64,000 nucleotides of DNA. Source: Chryseobacterium glaciei (GTDB lineage Bacteria; Bacteroidota; Bacteroidia; Flavobacteriales; Weeksellaceae). The position numbers and the translations under genes were made by a program. Location of the stretch: the NCBI RefSeq assembly GCF_001648155.1, contig NZ_CP015199.1, forward strand, positions 1-64,000, given 5' to 3'. The notes below the pieces were generated by a model, which was given only the letters and a program-made list of their open reading frames with translations, was not told where the DNA came from and did not search any database. Of this stretch, positions 37,388 through 47,199 are shown piece after piece (the first letter of the stretch is position 1; each line of letters begins with the position of its first letter).

Positions 37388-37471
37388 TGAGCAAAGGCAA
37401 ATAAAATTTGCTGCGCGAAGCTTGAAAACATTAAGCTTAATCAAATCAACTTGTTGATTATCCTTTGCTCA
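37388..37471. repeat. Four-stem palindromic element (cloverleaf-like)
   Basis: Outer stem TGAGCAAAGG (37388-37397) with CCTTTGCTCA (37462-37471), perfect over 10 bp. Inside are three hairpins: GCAAAT/ATTTGC, AAGCTT/AAGCTT and AATCAAC/GTTGATT. 84 bp in all; not a tRNA. ACGCAAAG and CTTTGCGT stand further out on both sides (37352, 37502). Confidence 0.65.
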
Positions 37472-37567
37472 CTTATAATATGATACTTATAAAATAAAAC
37501 TTTGCGTCAAAAATATCTCACTGATTTTGCAGATTACGCAGATGTTTACATTTTATCATTCTTTTTC

Positions 37568-39604
37568 CTAATTATGATGTTTAAGATCTAGTTTTATCTT
37601 TTTCAGATCCTCCAATTCATGAACAGGTCTTTCAATATTGTACGGAATTGGCATTTTTGAAAATGTCTGGAAATACAACAGACAGGCATCTTTCCACCAA
37701 ACAGCATCCTTAGACTGAATTTTCAGTTTTGACTGAACCTGTTTAAATCGTTCAGCATCAACATAAGGTTCCATTTTATCCCAAATTTTCTGATATTCAC
37801 GAACATTTTTCACGCCTGAATCATATTTAAAACATAACTCTTCCCATAACGTTTTTCCATCTTTCATTTGATAACTCCACGGAACATGATGAAACCAAAG
37901 GAGAAGATTTTCCGGACAGGTTTCTATATTTCCGAACGTATTATTTAATGGTGAAAAATATTGCGAAACGGCGTTGCTTCCTGATTTTGTTCTGTCGAAT
38001 CCTACTCCATTTTCATCGGCTTTGTGATAATAAACAGGCATCCAATCCGGTCTTCCTCCCTGAATATTTCCCCACGGTTCGGGTCCATAATGATGATCGA
38101 ACGCAAAAATATGGTGTAAACCGAGCGGCATCATATAATCTACCGCGGTTTCTCTTGACGAAAGCATCATTTCTTTCACAGGATTCACAAATTTTTGATT
38201 ATCTGTGAAAGTCATTTTAAGCCATTCATTGACAATTTGTTCAGAACTTAATTCATGATTCCAAGCTAATCTTCCGAAAGCGTACCAATTGGCTTGTGCA
38301 AAGATATTTCCTGTCCAATTCGTATCTTCACCGATATTGGCAACGCCTGCAATGGCCGTTATTTTATTATTTCTTAAACTTCCGTCTGTAATTTTGGCTA
38401 CGGTTGAGCCTTTTCCATCAGCGTAAGTATCACTTTCCAGCGTTTCTTTAAACAAAGGCGCCAGAAAAACCAAGTGATTTGAAAACCCTAAATATTCCTG
38501 AGTAATTTGAAATTCTGCCATTTCTGAAGTCTTTTTTAACGCTCCAAATAATGGATTAAATGGTTCACGAGGCTGAAAATCAATCGGTCCATTTTTGATT
38601 TGAACAATGACATTATCCTTAAATTTTCCGTCTAAAGGAAGAAATTCTAAATAAGCCTGTTTTGCCCGATCTTCTTTGCTTGGACTGTACACAAAAGCTC
38701 TCCACATAACAATTCCACCAAAAGGTTTTAATACATCTGCCATCATGTTAGCTCCATCGGCGTGGGTTCTTCCATAATCTTGCGGCCCGGGCTGGCCTTC
38801 CGAATTGGCTTTCACCAAAAACCCTCCAAAATCAGGAATTAATTTATAGATTTCTGATGTTTTATCTTTCCACCAATTTTGAACATTTTTATTTAAAGGA
38901 TCTGAATTTTCCAATCTACCCAACACTTTGGGAGAAGAAAAATTGACTGATAAATACACTTTAATTCCATATGGTCGGAAAATGTTTGCCAGAACTTTTA
39001 CCTTTTGAAGATAATCTGTTCTGAGCATATTTGGGGAAGCATTTACATTGTTTAAAACAACAGAATTAATCCCAATTGAAGCATTTGCTCTTGCATATTC
39101 TTCATATCTAGGCGAAATTTTATTCGGTAAATCTTCCCATTTCCAAAGCGATTTCCCCGCATACCCTCTTTCCACACTTCCGTCCAGATTATCCCAATGG
39201 TTTAGAATTCTTACATCATAAGATGGTTTTTCTGTTATGTTTAAATGATTAACATCAGATTTCGTCTGCTGAAGTCTTAGAATATGATACACTCCGTACA
39301 ATAAACCGTTTTCTTTACCCGCAGAAATAATGATCTTATCTGAATTTGACTTGATGATATAGCCGTCTTTCAAATGTTTCAAAGATTTTTCCGTGCGAAG
39401 TTCTATCATCTGACCCTGCCAATACGTTGTTAATTCCTTTTTGGCAATTTCAAGCGTTGGATTTTTACCTTTTGAAATAATTTTATCCGCCGAAATTCCT
39501 TTTTTAACATTCGGGAAACGAAGCCATAATTGACTGCCGTCTTCTGCGAAAAAACTTAATGGGAATAAAAGAAAAATGAGTAAATAGGTTCGAAAATTAT
39601 TCAT
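37568..39604 (-). CDS. aguA: GH67 alpha-glucuronidase
   Basis: 678 residues. Signal peptide MNNFRTYLLIFLLFPLSFF; N-terminal GH67N beta domain (about 25-130), catalytic barrel with GGFLVKANSEGQPGPQDYG, HADGANMMAD and GGIVMWRAF, and the C-terminal helical domain. GH67 enzymes release 4-O-methylglucuronate from the end residue of xylo-oligomers, after a xylanase has acted. Periplasmic by its signal. Last gene of the xylan locus. Uronate released here is fed to the fructuronate-mannonate route encoded upstream. Confidence 0.95.
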   Translation of the reverse strand: MNNFRTYLLIFLLFPLSFFAEDGSQLWLRFPNVKKGISADKIISKGKNPTLEIAKKELTTYWQGQMIELRTEKSLKHLKDGYIIKSNSDKIIISAGKENGLLYGVYHILRLQQTKSDVNHLNITEKPSYDVRILNHWDNLDGSVERGYAGKSLWKWEDLPNKISPRYEEYARANASIGINSVVLNNVNASPNMLRTDYLQKVKVLANIFRPYGIKVYLSVNFSSPKVLGRLENSDPLNKNVQNWWKDKTSEIYKLIPDFGGFLVKANSEGQPGPQDYGRTHADGANMMADVLKPFGGIVMWRAFVYSPSKEDRAKQAYLEFLPLDGKFKDNVIVQIKNGPIDFQPREPFNPLFGALKKTSEMAEFQITQEYLGFSNHLVFLAPLFKETLESDTYADGKGSTVAKITDGSLRNNKITAIAGVANIGEDTNWTGNIFAQANWYAFGRLAWNHELSSEQIVNEWLKMTFTDNQKFVNPVKEMMLSSRETAVDYMMPLGLHHIFAFDHHYGPEPWGNIQGGRPDWMPVYYHKADENGVGFDRTKSGSNAVSQYFSPLNNTFGNIETCPENLLLWFHHVPWSYQMKDGKTLWEELCFKYDSGVKNVREYQKIWDKMEPYVDAERFKQVQSKLKIQSKDAVWWKDACLLYFQTFSKMPIPYNIERPVHELEDLKKIKLDLKHHN

Positions 39605-39630
39605 GGGAATTTTTCTACTAATTAATATTG

Positions 39631-39680
39631 ATAGGATTTTATCCTACCCTATTCTAAATCGTCCCTTCAGGACTCTTTCT
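39631..39680. repeat. Two-hairpin spacer repeat, family 2 copy 1
   Basis: AGGATTTTATCCT then, after ATTCTAAATC, GTCCCTTCAGGAC. Same layout at 45443 and 54112. Sits between the GH67 and GH43 genes. Confidence 0.7.
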
Positions 39681-40651
39681 TAATTATTATCTAAGCCTTC
39701 AATTGTTTTGAAAGTTCCGTCTTCGTTGTATTCCAGTTCAACGACTTTCATGCTTCTAAGCCATGTTCTTCCTCCACTTGGAACAGAATCATGGAAAAAT
39801 AAATACCATTTTCCTTTGAATTCAACAATGCTGTGATGGGTTGTCCAACCTACAACCGGGGTCAGAATTACGCCTTGATAAGTAAATGGGCCGTAAGGAT
39901 TATCTCCAATCGCGTAACACAAAAGATGAGTGTCTCCCGTGGAATAGGAGAAGTAATATTTGTCATTGTATTTATGCATCCAAGACGCTTCGAAAAAACG
40001 GTTTTTGTTGCCGTGAAGTAATTGATTTCCATTTTTGTCGAGAATTAAAACGTCTTTCGGTTCTTCCGCAAATTCCAACATATCATCACTTAATAAAGCT
40101 ACTTTTGAGGGAATTGCAGGTTCATTATCATTCGGAATTACCGCAGATTCCAATGCTTTGTTATTTCTGTAGCGTTGTAATTGTCCGCCCCAGATTCCAC
40201 CGAAATACATATAATGTTTTCCTCCCTCTTCAAAAATGCAAGGATCAATGCTGTAGCTTCCCATCATCGGATTTTTTTCAGGAATGAAAGGGCCATAAGG
40301 TTTATCACTCACCGCTACTCCGATTCTGAAAATATCATTTTTATCTTTTAATGGAAAATACATATAATATTTCCCGTTTTTAAAAGCCACATCACAATCC
40401 CACAACTGTCGACCCGACCAAGGAATATCTTTCACCGAAAGGGCAACGCCATGATCTGTGATTTCTCCATTTTCGACATCATTCAAAGAAAAAACATGAT
40501 AATCATTCATGTCGAAATGATCACCGTTGTCATTTTCTTCAATTCCGCTTTCTCGGTCGTGGGATGGATAAATGTAGAGTTTTCCTTCAAAAACATGAAC
40601 GGATGGATCGGCCATGAAATCTTTTGGGAATAAGTATTTTGATTTGTTCAT
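39680..40651 (-). CDS. GH43 glycosidase (cytoplasmic type)
   Basis: 323 residues, no signal peptide. GH43 five-bladed propeller: catalytic base in FMADPSVHVF, WDCDVAF, SIDPCIFEEGGKHY (pKa-modulating Asp), and general acid Glu in FFEASWMHKY. Likely beta-xylosidase or arabinofuranosidase acting on imported xylo-oligosaccharides. Its lack of a signal contrasts with the GH43 at 51370. Followed by GH67 and preceded by GH10, same strand. Confidence 0.9.
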   Translation of the reverse strand: MNKSKYLFPKDFMADPSVHVFEGKLYIYPSHDRESGIEENDNGDHFDMNDYHVFSLNDVENGEITDHGVALSVKDIPWSGRQLWDCDVAFKNGKYYMYFPLKDKNDIFRIGVAVSDKPYGPFIPEKNPMMGSYSIDPCIFEEGGKHYMYFGGIWGGQLQRYRNNKALESAVIPNDNEPAIPSKVALLSDDMLEFAEEPKDVLILDKNGNQLLHGNKNRFFEASWMHKYNDKYYFSYSTGDTHLLCYAIGDNPYGPFTYQGVILTPVVGWTTHHSIVEFKGKWYLFFHDSVPSGGRTWLRSMKVVELEYNEDGTFKTIEGLDNN

Positions 40652-40665
40652 TATTTAATTTGTTT

Positions 40666-40740
40666 TTAAACGCAAAGGGCGCAAAGATTTTTTATTAATA
40701 TTGAGAATATTCTAAGTTCGCAAAGACGTTTCACTTAACT
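40666..40740. repeat. Spacer repeat, family 1 copy 1
   Basis: AACGCAAAGGGCGCAAAG then ATTTTTTAT, TATTGAGAATATT and TTCGCAAAGACGTTTCACT. About 80 % identical by eye to 43432-43508. Confidence 0.7.
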
Positions 40741-40759
40741 AAGAAAGCAAATTTTAATT

Positions 40760-41875
40760 CTATTTAATTTCCGTTGATAGTTTTATAATTTTTTCGACAA
40801 TAGGTTTTGCTTTGTATTGACGGTCAAATAATAAGGGATAATCTGTTCTGCCTTTTATGGGAAAATCATTTTTCCAGGATTGAGCATCTGTTAAGCCCCA
40901 TAGTGTTACTCTTCTAATGTCTTTTTTATGTTTTAAAAATAATTGGAAGAATTCCAGATATCTTTTTTCCCATTTTGCTTGTACATCAGCAGGAAGACCT
41001 TTTTTGTAGGGATTCATTTTTTCATCATATTCAATTTTATCCGCAATATTTGCGGAAGTTCCCCAAGGTGAAGGGAGCGCACTGATGTCTAGCTCCGTAA
41101 TATTAACTTTTACTCCACTTTCAGAATAGGCTATGATTGCTTTTTCATATTCATCAATCGTAGGAGAATCCATTCCCACGTGAGCCTGCATTCCGACTCC
41201 ATCGATTCGGATTCCTTTTGATTTTAAATTTTTCACTAATTGAGTGACCATTTTCACCTTATCCGGGTGCCATTCATTATAATCATTGTAATATAATTCT
41301 GCACTTGGATCGGCTTCCTGAGCATATTGAAAGGCTAAAGGAATAAATTCTTCACCCAAAATTTCATAAAACTTAGATTTTCGGTAAGAACCGTCTTCCA
41401 TTATGGCTTCATTCACAACATCCCAACCTTTTACTCTTCCTTTATAATGGGAAACAATAGTTGTAATGTGGTTTTTCATTCTTTGTTTTAAAACTTCTGG
41501 AGAAACATTTTTACCGTTTTTATCAACAAAAAACCAATCCGGAACCTGAGAATGCCAAATCAAAGTATGTCCGATAATGAACATGTTGTTTTTCTCTCCA
41601 AATTCAACAAATTTATCTGTATCATCAAAGAAAAATTGTCCTTCCTGAGGTTGCAGATACATACTTTTCATGCAGTTTTCAGCCACAATAGAACTGAATT
41701 GATTTTTGATAATATCTGCTGACTTTTGATCCGTTCCGTGAATCTGTTCCAAGTTCATCGCTGTTCCGATATAGAATTTATCTTGGAAGGCTTTTTTTAA
41801 AGAAGCGTCAGACTTTTGAGCATTAAAATTGGAAGCAGCAAAAGTTATTAATCCTAATATAATAATGCGTTTCAT
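40760..41875 (-). CDS. GH10 endo-1,4-beta-xylanase
   Basis: 371 residues with signal peptide MKRIIILGLITFAASNFNA and a lone GH10 barrel. Acid/base E156 in WDVVNEA and nucleophile E261 in VNITELDIS; substrate-binding HTLIWHSQ and MQAHVG. It cuts the xylan backbone. No carbohydrate-binding module, so it probably acts in the periplasm on oligomers brought in by SusC/D, although surface location cannot be excluded. Confidence 0.96.
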   Translation of the reverse strand: MKRIIILGLITFAASNFNAQKSDASLKKAFQDKFYIGTAMNLEQIHGTDQKSADIIKNQFSSIVAENCMKSMYLQPQEGQFFFDDTDKFVEFGEKNNMFIIGHTLIWHSQVPDWFFVDKNGKNVSPEVLKQRMKNHITTIVSHYKGRVKGWDVVNEAIMEDGSYRKSKFYEILGEEFIPLAFQYAQEADPSAELYYNDYNEWHPDKVKMVTQLVKNLKSKGIRIDGVGMQAHVGMDSPTIDEYEKAIIAYSESGVKVNITELDISALPSPWGTSANIADKIEYDEKMNPYKKGLPADVQAKWEKRYLEFFQLFLKHKKDIRRVTLWGLTDAQSWKNDFPIKGRTDYPLLFDRQYKAKPIVEKIIKLSTEIK

Positions 41876-41893
41876 TGTATTTTGTTTTTTATC

Positions 41894-41926
41894 AAACCTA
41901 ACAGGTTTTGAAAACCTGTTAGGTTT
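41894..41926. repeat. Perfect palindrome, 16-bp arms
   Basis: AAACCTAACAGGTTTT and its exact reverse complement around a single G, in the spacer between the GH10 and transporter genes. Confidence 0.75.
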
Positions 41927-41957
41927 AGGTTACGTTTAATTTGGATTTAATTAAAAT

Positions 41958-43400
41958 TTATTTTCTTCTCTCGGCCAAATCATGTTCAATCTGAACCTCC
42001 ATTTTTTTGTTGATCTTATAAAAGAAAAGCAATCCACATGCAAGGAAAAAAGGAATAGCGGGGAATATGCTCACCAACATTTTAGCTCCTGTTGCAACTG
42101 TTTCCGGCTGAATGATATTTTGATTTCCTTTTGTAGAAATATAGCCGTATTTTCCAATAATTAAAGCGACTAATGAGCTTCCGATGCTCAACCCAACTTT
42201 TAAACCGACCATCATCGCAGAAAAAATAATGGCGGTTGCTCTTCTTTTATTTTTCCATTCCGAATAATCGGCCACATCAGCGATCATTGCCCATAAAATT
42301 GGCGTACTGATTCCGTAGAAAAAACCGTGTACGATTTGTGATAAAAACATCATTCCAACTGCTTTTGGCGGATATAAAATAAATACCAAAACGAATAATG
42401 TAGAGATAAACAATGAAAAAATAAATACATCTCTTTTCCCGTATTTATCCGCAAATCTTTTAGAAAAGGTAATCCCTACAATCATCATGATAATTCCCCC
42501 TGCATTAAATAATCCAAATCCTGCAGACTTTACATTCTCACCGAAAAAATTCATTCCAATAGAATCAAAAAATGAAGTAATTGGAGAAATAAAATTCTTC
42601 AGGCTCGCTTCATCCACATAATTATTAAAGTAGTAGACATACGAACCTCCTTTCATTGCCAATGTAATGAATATCAAAGCCGTAACCGTCAACATAATGA
42701 TCCACGGCTTATTTTTAGATAAATCTTTTAAATCGTCTTTTAAGTTTGATTTCTGATCAGCATTTGGAACCACTCTTTCTTTTGTCGTGAAAAAAGTGAT
42801 CAATAACATCACGCTTCCGATAATGGCCAACCATGTCATGACAACCTCAATTCCTGCTGCTTTATCGCCATTTCCAATTGATAAAATAATCGGTAACATG
42901 AAAACCTGAACAAAAAACTGTGAAAACATCACCGCTACAAAACGGTAAGACGAAATACTGTTTCTTTCGCTCATATCACCAGTAATAACGCCACTTAATG
43001 CCGAATAAGGCAAATTATTTGAAGCATACAAAAGCAATAAGATGGAATACGTAACCGCAGCGTAAATGATTTTCCCTTTATATGAAAAATCGGGTGTACT
43101 GAAAGCCAACATAGCCGCCACCCCAAGCGGAACAGCCGTAAATAAGATCCATGGACGGAATTTCCCCCATTTTGTCTGCGTTCGGTCTGCCAGCGCACCA
43201 ATCAGCGGATTGAAACCAAAGCCTGCCACCAATCCTACAATCAATGTAATAACCGAAGCGTCTTCAGGTTTTAAGCCATAAATATCAGTATAAAAATATG
43301 CCAGATAAGTTACTAATGTCTGAAACACCAGATTGGCAGCCAGATCACCTAAGCTGTACCCTATTTTTTCGGCGACCGATATTTTTTGAGAATTGTTCAT
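41958..43400 (-). CDS. GPH-family sugar transporter
   Basis: 480 residues, 12 predicted membrane helices, of the glycoside-pentoside-hexuronide:cation symporter family within MFS. Family features are AEKIGYSLGDLAANLVFQ near the start, NPLIGALADRTQTKWGKFRPW and the second-half RFADKYGKRDVF. It would carry xylose, xylo-oligosaccharides or uronides across the inner membrane with Na+ or H+. It sits inside the xylan operon, which sets the likely substrate. Confidence 0.9.
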   Translation of the reverse strand: MNNSQKISVAEKIGYSLGDLAANLVFQTLVTYLAYFYTDIYGLKPEDASVITLIVGLVAGFGFNPLIGALADRTQTKWGKFRPWILFTAVPLGVAAMLAFSTPDFSYKGKIIYAAVTYSILLLLYASNNLPYSALSGVITGDMSERNSISSYRFVAVMFSQFFVQVFMLPIILSIGNGDKAAGIEVVMTWLAIIGSVMLLITFFTTKERVVPNADQKSNLKDDLKDLSKNKPWIIMLTVTALIFITLAMKGGSYVYYFNNYVDEASLKNFISPITSFFDSIGMNFFGENVKSAGFGLFNAGGIIMMIVGITFSKRFADKYGKRDVFIFSLFISTLFVLVFILYPPKAVGMMFLSQIVHGFFYGISTPILWAMIADVADYSEWKNKRRATAIIFSAMMVGLKVGLSIGSSLVALIIGKYGYISTKGNQNIIQPETVATGAKMLVSIFPAIPFFLACGLLFFYKINKKMEVQIEHDLAERRK

Positions 43401-43431
43401 ATGTAGTTTTAATTTTTTTTATAATTGAATT

Positions 43432-43508
43432 TTAACGCAAGACTCGCAAAGATTTTTTATAATTATTGAGAATATTTTACGTTCGCAAGGGCGTTTCACT
43501 CAGCAAAG
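43432..43508. repeat. Spacer repeat, family 1 copy 2
   Basis: AACGCAAGACTCGCAAAG, ATTTTTTAT, TATTGAGAATATT and TTCGCAAGGGCGTTTCACT; partner of 40666-40740. Confidence 0.7.
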
Positions 43509-43520
43509 AGCATCTCTTTT

Positions 43521-45428
43521 TTATTCCGTTGTAAATGGTGAAGCTGGTAGGCCACTTTTGTTTTTAAGATTTGCTTTATCAGGATTGTCTGCCCAAGCGT
43601 ATCGAACGGCAATCGGATCTTTAATTTCATCATTCCAGACGATGATTTTGCTGCCTTCTATTTTTGCCTGTGCCCATTTGAAAACTCCGTCTTTCCCTTT
43701 GATCGCAAAACCTTTTAATTCTGAAACAGAAGAAAAATTATTTGTCCCTTTTTTGAATGAAAGAATGATTTTATTTCCATTAATTTTCATGGATTCATAA
43801 ACAGGGCCATCTGCGATGATATTGCTGTCGAAAAGTGTTTTCTGAGCTTGTAGCGATAATCTTTTTCCTACCTCTTTTTTATTTAAAGGGTGAATATCAT
43901 TCCATTCACCAATATCAATGGTAATGGCAAGTCCGGTCTTTGGAATCGTTTGAGAAACTCTTCTTTGTTGTTCCCTTAATTCTGCCCAATTGCTTTCTGT
44001 AGGTTCAGGTTTTGCTTCCATAAAATTCGCTAATTGAACGATCAAAAATGGTAAGTTTTTCTGATTCCATTTATTTCGCCAATCTAGAATCATGGTAGAT
44101 AATAAATCCTGATATTCCTGAGGTTTCGCTGTATTGCTCTCACCCTGATACCATAAAACTGCCTTTATTGGATATTGAATTAATGGATTTAACATTGCAT
44201 TGTATAATCCCGTTGGTTTCCATCTGATGAAGGTCTGTCCCGGAGCTGGTCGGTTCATGATGGCTCCGATTTTATATTTCCACTCTCCTTTTAAATCAAT
44301 TTTTTCTGAGCCAATTTGTAAAAAGTAATCTTTGTCTTTTATAAATTCTCCTTTTCCACTTCCGTTGGTGATTCTTACCGCGATGATGTTTTTACCTTCC
44401 TTTAAGACTCCAGCCGGAATATCATACCAACGTGGAGGATATTCGTAGGTAACATTTCCTACTTTTTTACCATTAATATAAGTTACATCTGCATCTTTAA
44501 TTCTCCCTAAATTCAGAAATGCTGTATTTTTTTCAGCACCTTTTGGAAGGAATATTTCTTTTCTGAACCAAATACTTCCATCAAACGGTTTTTCTATATC
44601 TTCCCAAGAGCCTGGGACATTCATTTTTTTCCAGTCGAAATCATTGAATTCTGGTTTTTCCCAATGATTAAAGATTCCCGCATCCGATTGATCTAATTCT
44701 GCAGACCAAGTATCACTCAAAACTCTTTCAGAAGATTCGGTTTGAGAAATTAATTCATCATTTCTCCATTTTTGAGCTTCAGCAAGATATTCGGGATATT
44801 TTTTAAGCGAAGATTCATCCATCCAAGCCTGAATGGGAGAACCTCCCAAACTCGAATTAATAATCCCCACCGGAATTTTATTATACTGATACATCTCTTT
44901 CGCAAAAAAATAGGCAACCGCAGAGAAATTTTGAATGCTTTGAGGATTGGTTTCTTCCCAAATTCCACCGTCTAAATTATTCTGAGTTATTTTAAAATCA
45001 TACTTTTGAGGAACCGTAAAAAAGCGAATATTGCTATTATTGGCATTCTTTAATTCTTCAGGATAAAGCATTTTTACTCTTCGCATCGGAAGTTCCATAT
45101 TTGACTGACCCGAACACATATACACATCTCCGATCAAAATGTTTTTCAGGGTAATTTCATTGATGGTCATGGTAAAAGGACCGCCAGATTTCATTTCAGG
45201 AAGCGTGATTTTCCAGTTTCCTGAATTGTCGGCAATAGTATTGTATTTTTTATTTTGAAAATTGACTTCAACTTTTTCTCCAATATCAGATGTTCCCCAG
45301 ATCTTTAGTTTTTGGTCGCGCTGCAAAACCATTCCGTCTGAAACTAAAGTTGGAAGTTTGATTTTAGCATCCACGAAGCAAATGCTGGTGAAAAATAATA
45401 TAATGTTGAAGAATTTAATTTTATTCAT
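43521..45428 (-). CDS. Sialate O-acetylesterase-like (CE6-type) esterase
   Basis: 635 residues. Signal peptide, an N-terminal beta-sandwich (LVSDGMVLQRDQKLKIWG), an SGNH esterase domain with catalytic Ser109 in SGQSNMELP, and an inserted jelly-roll (about 260-390, WFRKEIFLPKG). The catalytic Asp/His region is near IGEWNDIHP. In a xylan locus this family most likely removes acetyl groups from xylose residues rather than from sialic acid. Between GH35 and the transporter. Confidence 0.88.
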   Translation of the reverse strand: MNKIKFFNIILFFTSICFVDAKIKLPTLVSDGMVLQRDQKLKIWGTSDIGEKVEVNFQNKKYNTIADNSGNWKITLPEMKSGGPFTMTINEITLKNILIGDVYMCSGQSNMELPMRRVKMLYPEELKNANNSNIRFFTVPQKYDFKITQNNLDGGIWEETNPQSIQNFSAVAYFFAKEMYQYNKIPVGIINSSLGGSPIQAWMDESSLKKYPEYLAEAQKWRNDELISQTESSERVLSDTWSAELDQSDAGIFNHWEKPEFNDFDWKKMNVPGSWEDIEKPFDGSIWFRKEIFLPKGAEKNTAFLNLGRIKDADVTYINGKKVGNVTYEYPPRWYDIPAGVLKEGKNIIAVRITNGSGKGEFIKDKDYFLQIGSEKIDLKGEWKYKIGAIMNRPAPGQTFIRWKPTGLYNAMLNPLIQYPIKAVLWYQGESNTAKPQEYQDLLSTMILDWRNKWNQKNLPFLIVQLANFMEAKPEPTESNWAELREQQRRVSQTIPKTGLAITIDIGEWNDIHPLNKKEVGKRLSLQAQKTLFDSNIIADGPVYESMKINGNKIILSFKKGTNNFSSVSELKGFAIKGKDGVFKWAQAKIEGSKIIVWNDEIKDPIAVRYAWADNPDKANLKNKSGLPASPFTTE

Positions 45429-45442
45429 TATTTTTTCTTTTT

Positions 45443-45488
45443 AATAGGATTTTATCCTATTCTTTGTTAAATCGTCCCGTTGGGACTC
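45443..45488. repeat. Two-hairpin spacer repeat, family 2 copy 2
   Basis: AATAGGATTTTATCCTATT then GTCCCGTTGGGAC; same layout as 39631. Confidence 0.7.
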
Positions 45489-45489
45489 T

Positions 45490-47199
45490 TTATTGATATT
45501 CATATAATTTTACGTGAAGAATTTGGAAATCATCAACTCCGATACGAACGTGTCTTCCTTGATGCGTCTGATCACCATTTAATCTTCTTATCGGACTCAA
45601 TTTTCCGTTTTCATCAATACTGATTTCATCTACCCAACCAATTCCCACTCTGGAAGTTCCTAACCAAGTATTTTGAGTATTATTTTTTCCACCCTGTGCT
45701 GCAAAACCGTCTTCACCCAAATCTTTAGTTTTAGTTTCTTTTTTCTCGTTTTCTTTCTCAAATTCTACGACAATTCCGCTTCCTGCGATGATATATTCAT
45801 CTTTTGCCAGTCTTAAAATTAAACCTCCTCCTTCTGGCCAGACACTTCCATCTTTTGCTCGGGCGTCCCAAGGAAGACTAAAGAAATGTTTTGCCGTAAT
45901 TTTCAAGTCATCATAATTGATAATACGTTCTGTATTTTTTTGATCAAACAACAATCCTTTTGACTGTCCTTGCCCTTGATATTTTGTCAGAATTGGCATC
46001 AATTGTTTCAATTTTGAATAAGCTTCTGACAATCTTTTACTTCCCAATTCAGAATTATTTTCAATCGAAAATGGACTATATCCAATCGCATCATGCTCCC
46101 CAAAAGCATAAAAAGCCTGCACCCCATTATTTTGAGTCATTTTGATCTCAGGAACAAACAACGGATTGTTGTGAAGTCTATATTTTGCAGACCAGCTCGT
46201 AAAATCTCCGTCATATAAATCCGGAGAAAGCATATCTATACTCGGCGCTCCAGCATGCCAAATATCAATTAAATGAGCCAGTGGTCCACCTGCCGGATAT
46301 TCTCCCGGAAGTCTGTTTCTACTGTTCATTGCCGCGTTGACATACAACGGAATATTATGAATTGAACGAGCCGTTTTTGCTAAATTTTCTACATATTGAG
46401 CATAAGACCAAGCAGTAAATAATTCATCTGTGTATACATCATTTCCGAAGATTTCCTGCCAGTTTCCTTTAGTTTTAAAATTTTGTTTTCCCCATTTCTC
46501 AAGCAATGAAGGATGAAGCTCTTTTTTATTTTTAGTTACAAATTTCATTAATGCTTCCGGAACTTGGGTGTTAAAAGCAGCATTCGCTTCTTTAGAATAA
46601 TCACGAGCGCCCTCCAACATTCCGATTTCGTTTTCAACCTGAACCATAATTACCGTTCCCTGCGTTTTATCAACCACAGAAATATGCTTCATTAATTCAC
46701 CAAAAACTTTGTTATCAGCTTTCAAAACATTTTCAGAAAAAGAGTTCGCAATTTCCATTGGTTTTCCTGCTTTTGAATAAGCTCTCGGGTATTTTTTGTA
46801 GTCTTTTTTAAACCAAAGCGGAGCATAACAGCTCATTGAATTTTTATAAGACCCAAACCATAAAAAGACAACTTTAAGATTGTTTTTTCTTGCCTGATCA
46901 ATTGTTTTATCAATTAAACTAAAATCAAATCTCCCTTCTTCCGGCTCAATCAAATCCCAATAAGCAGGGACTAAAACCGTGTTCAGACTCATTTGCTGAA
47001 GCTTTGGAAAATCTCTTTCAATATCCTGAAAAGATGACGCGGAAGAGTTTCCCAACTCGCCACCTAAAATCAAAAATGGTTTTTTATCCACGGCAAGCTG
47101 TGTCGCCGTTCCTTTTTTCTGCAAACGAGGAATTTCCTGCGCCTGTGCGAAAAACGAAAGAAAAATTCCGGAAAGGATAAAAGCTTTATTTATATTCAT
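45490..47199 (-). CDS. GH35-type glycosidase with DUF5597 domain
   Basis: 569 residues from ATG 47199, which gives signal peptide MNINKAFILSGIFLSFFAQA; the ATG at 47244 would spoil it. GH35-like barrel: PFLILGGELGNSSASS, acid/base Glu in VMVQVENEIGM and a nucleophile candidate in PLFVPEI; the C-terminal part is the DUF5597 beta domain. Such enzymes act as beta-galactosidases or related exo-enzymes; in this locus it may remove galactose side groups or a beta-xylosidic link. First gene of the distal transcription unit. Confidence 0.88.
   Translation of the reverse strand: MNINKAFILSGIFLSFFAQAQEIPRLQKKGTATQLAVDKKPFLILGGELGNSSASSFQDIERDFPKLQQMSLNTVLVPAYWDLIEPEEGRFDFSLIDKTIDQARKNNLKVVFLWFGSYKNSMSCYAPLWFKKDYKKYPRAYSKAGKPMEIANSFSENVLKADNKVFGELMKHISVVDKTQGTVIMVQVENEIGMLEGARDYSKEANAAFNTQVPEALMKFVTKNKKELHPSLLEKWGKQNFKTKGNWQEIFGNDVYTDELFTAWSYAQYVENLAKTARSIHNIPLYVNAAMNSRNRLPGEYPAGGPLAHLIDIWHAGAPSIDMLSPDLYDGDFTSWSAKYRLHNNPLFVPEIKMTQNNGVQAFYAFGEHDAIGYSPFSIENNSELGSKRLSEAYSKLKQLMPILTKYQGQGQSKGLLFDQKNTERIINYDDLKITAKHFFSLPWDARAKDGSVWPEGGGLILRLAKDEYIIAGSGIVVEFEKENEKKETKTKDLGEDGFAAQGGKNNTQNTWLGTSRVGIGWVDEISIDENGKLSPIRRLNGDQTHQGRHVRIGVDDFQILHVKLYEYQ

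Noticed and set aside
37388..37471. tRNA gene
   Set aside because: Length fits, but stem sizes, loops and the missing TTCGA and anticodon-loop pattern do not.
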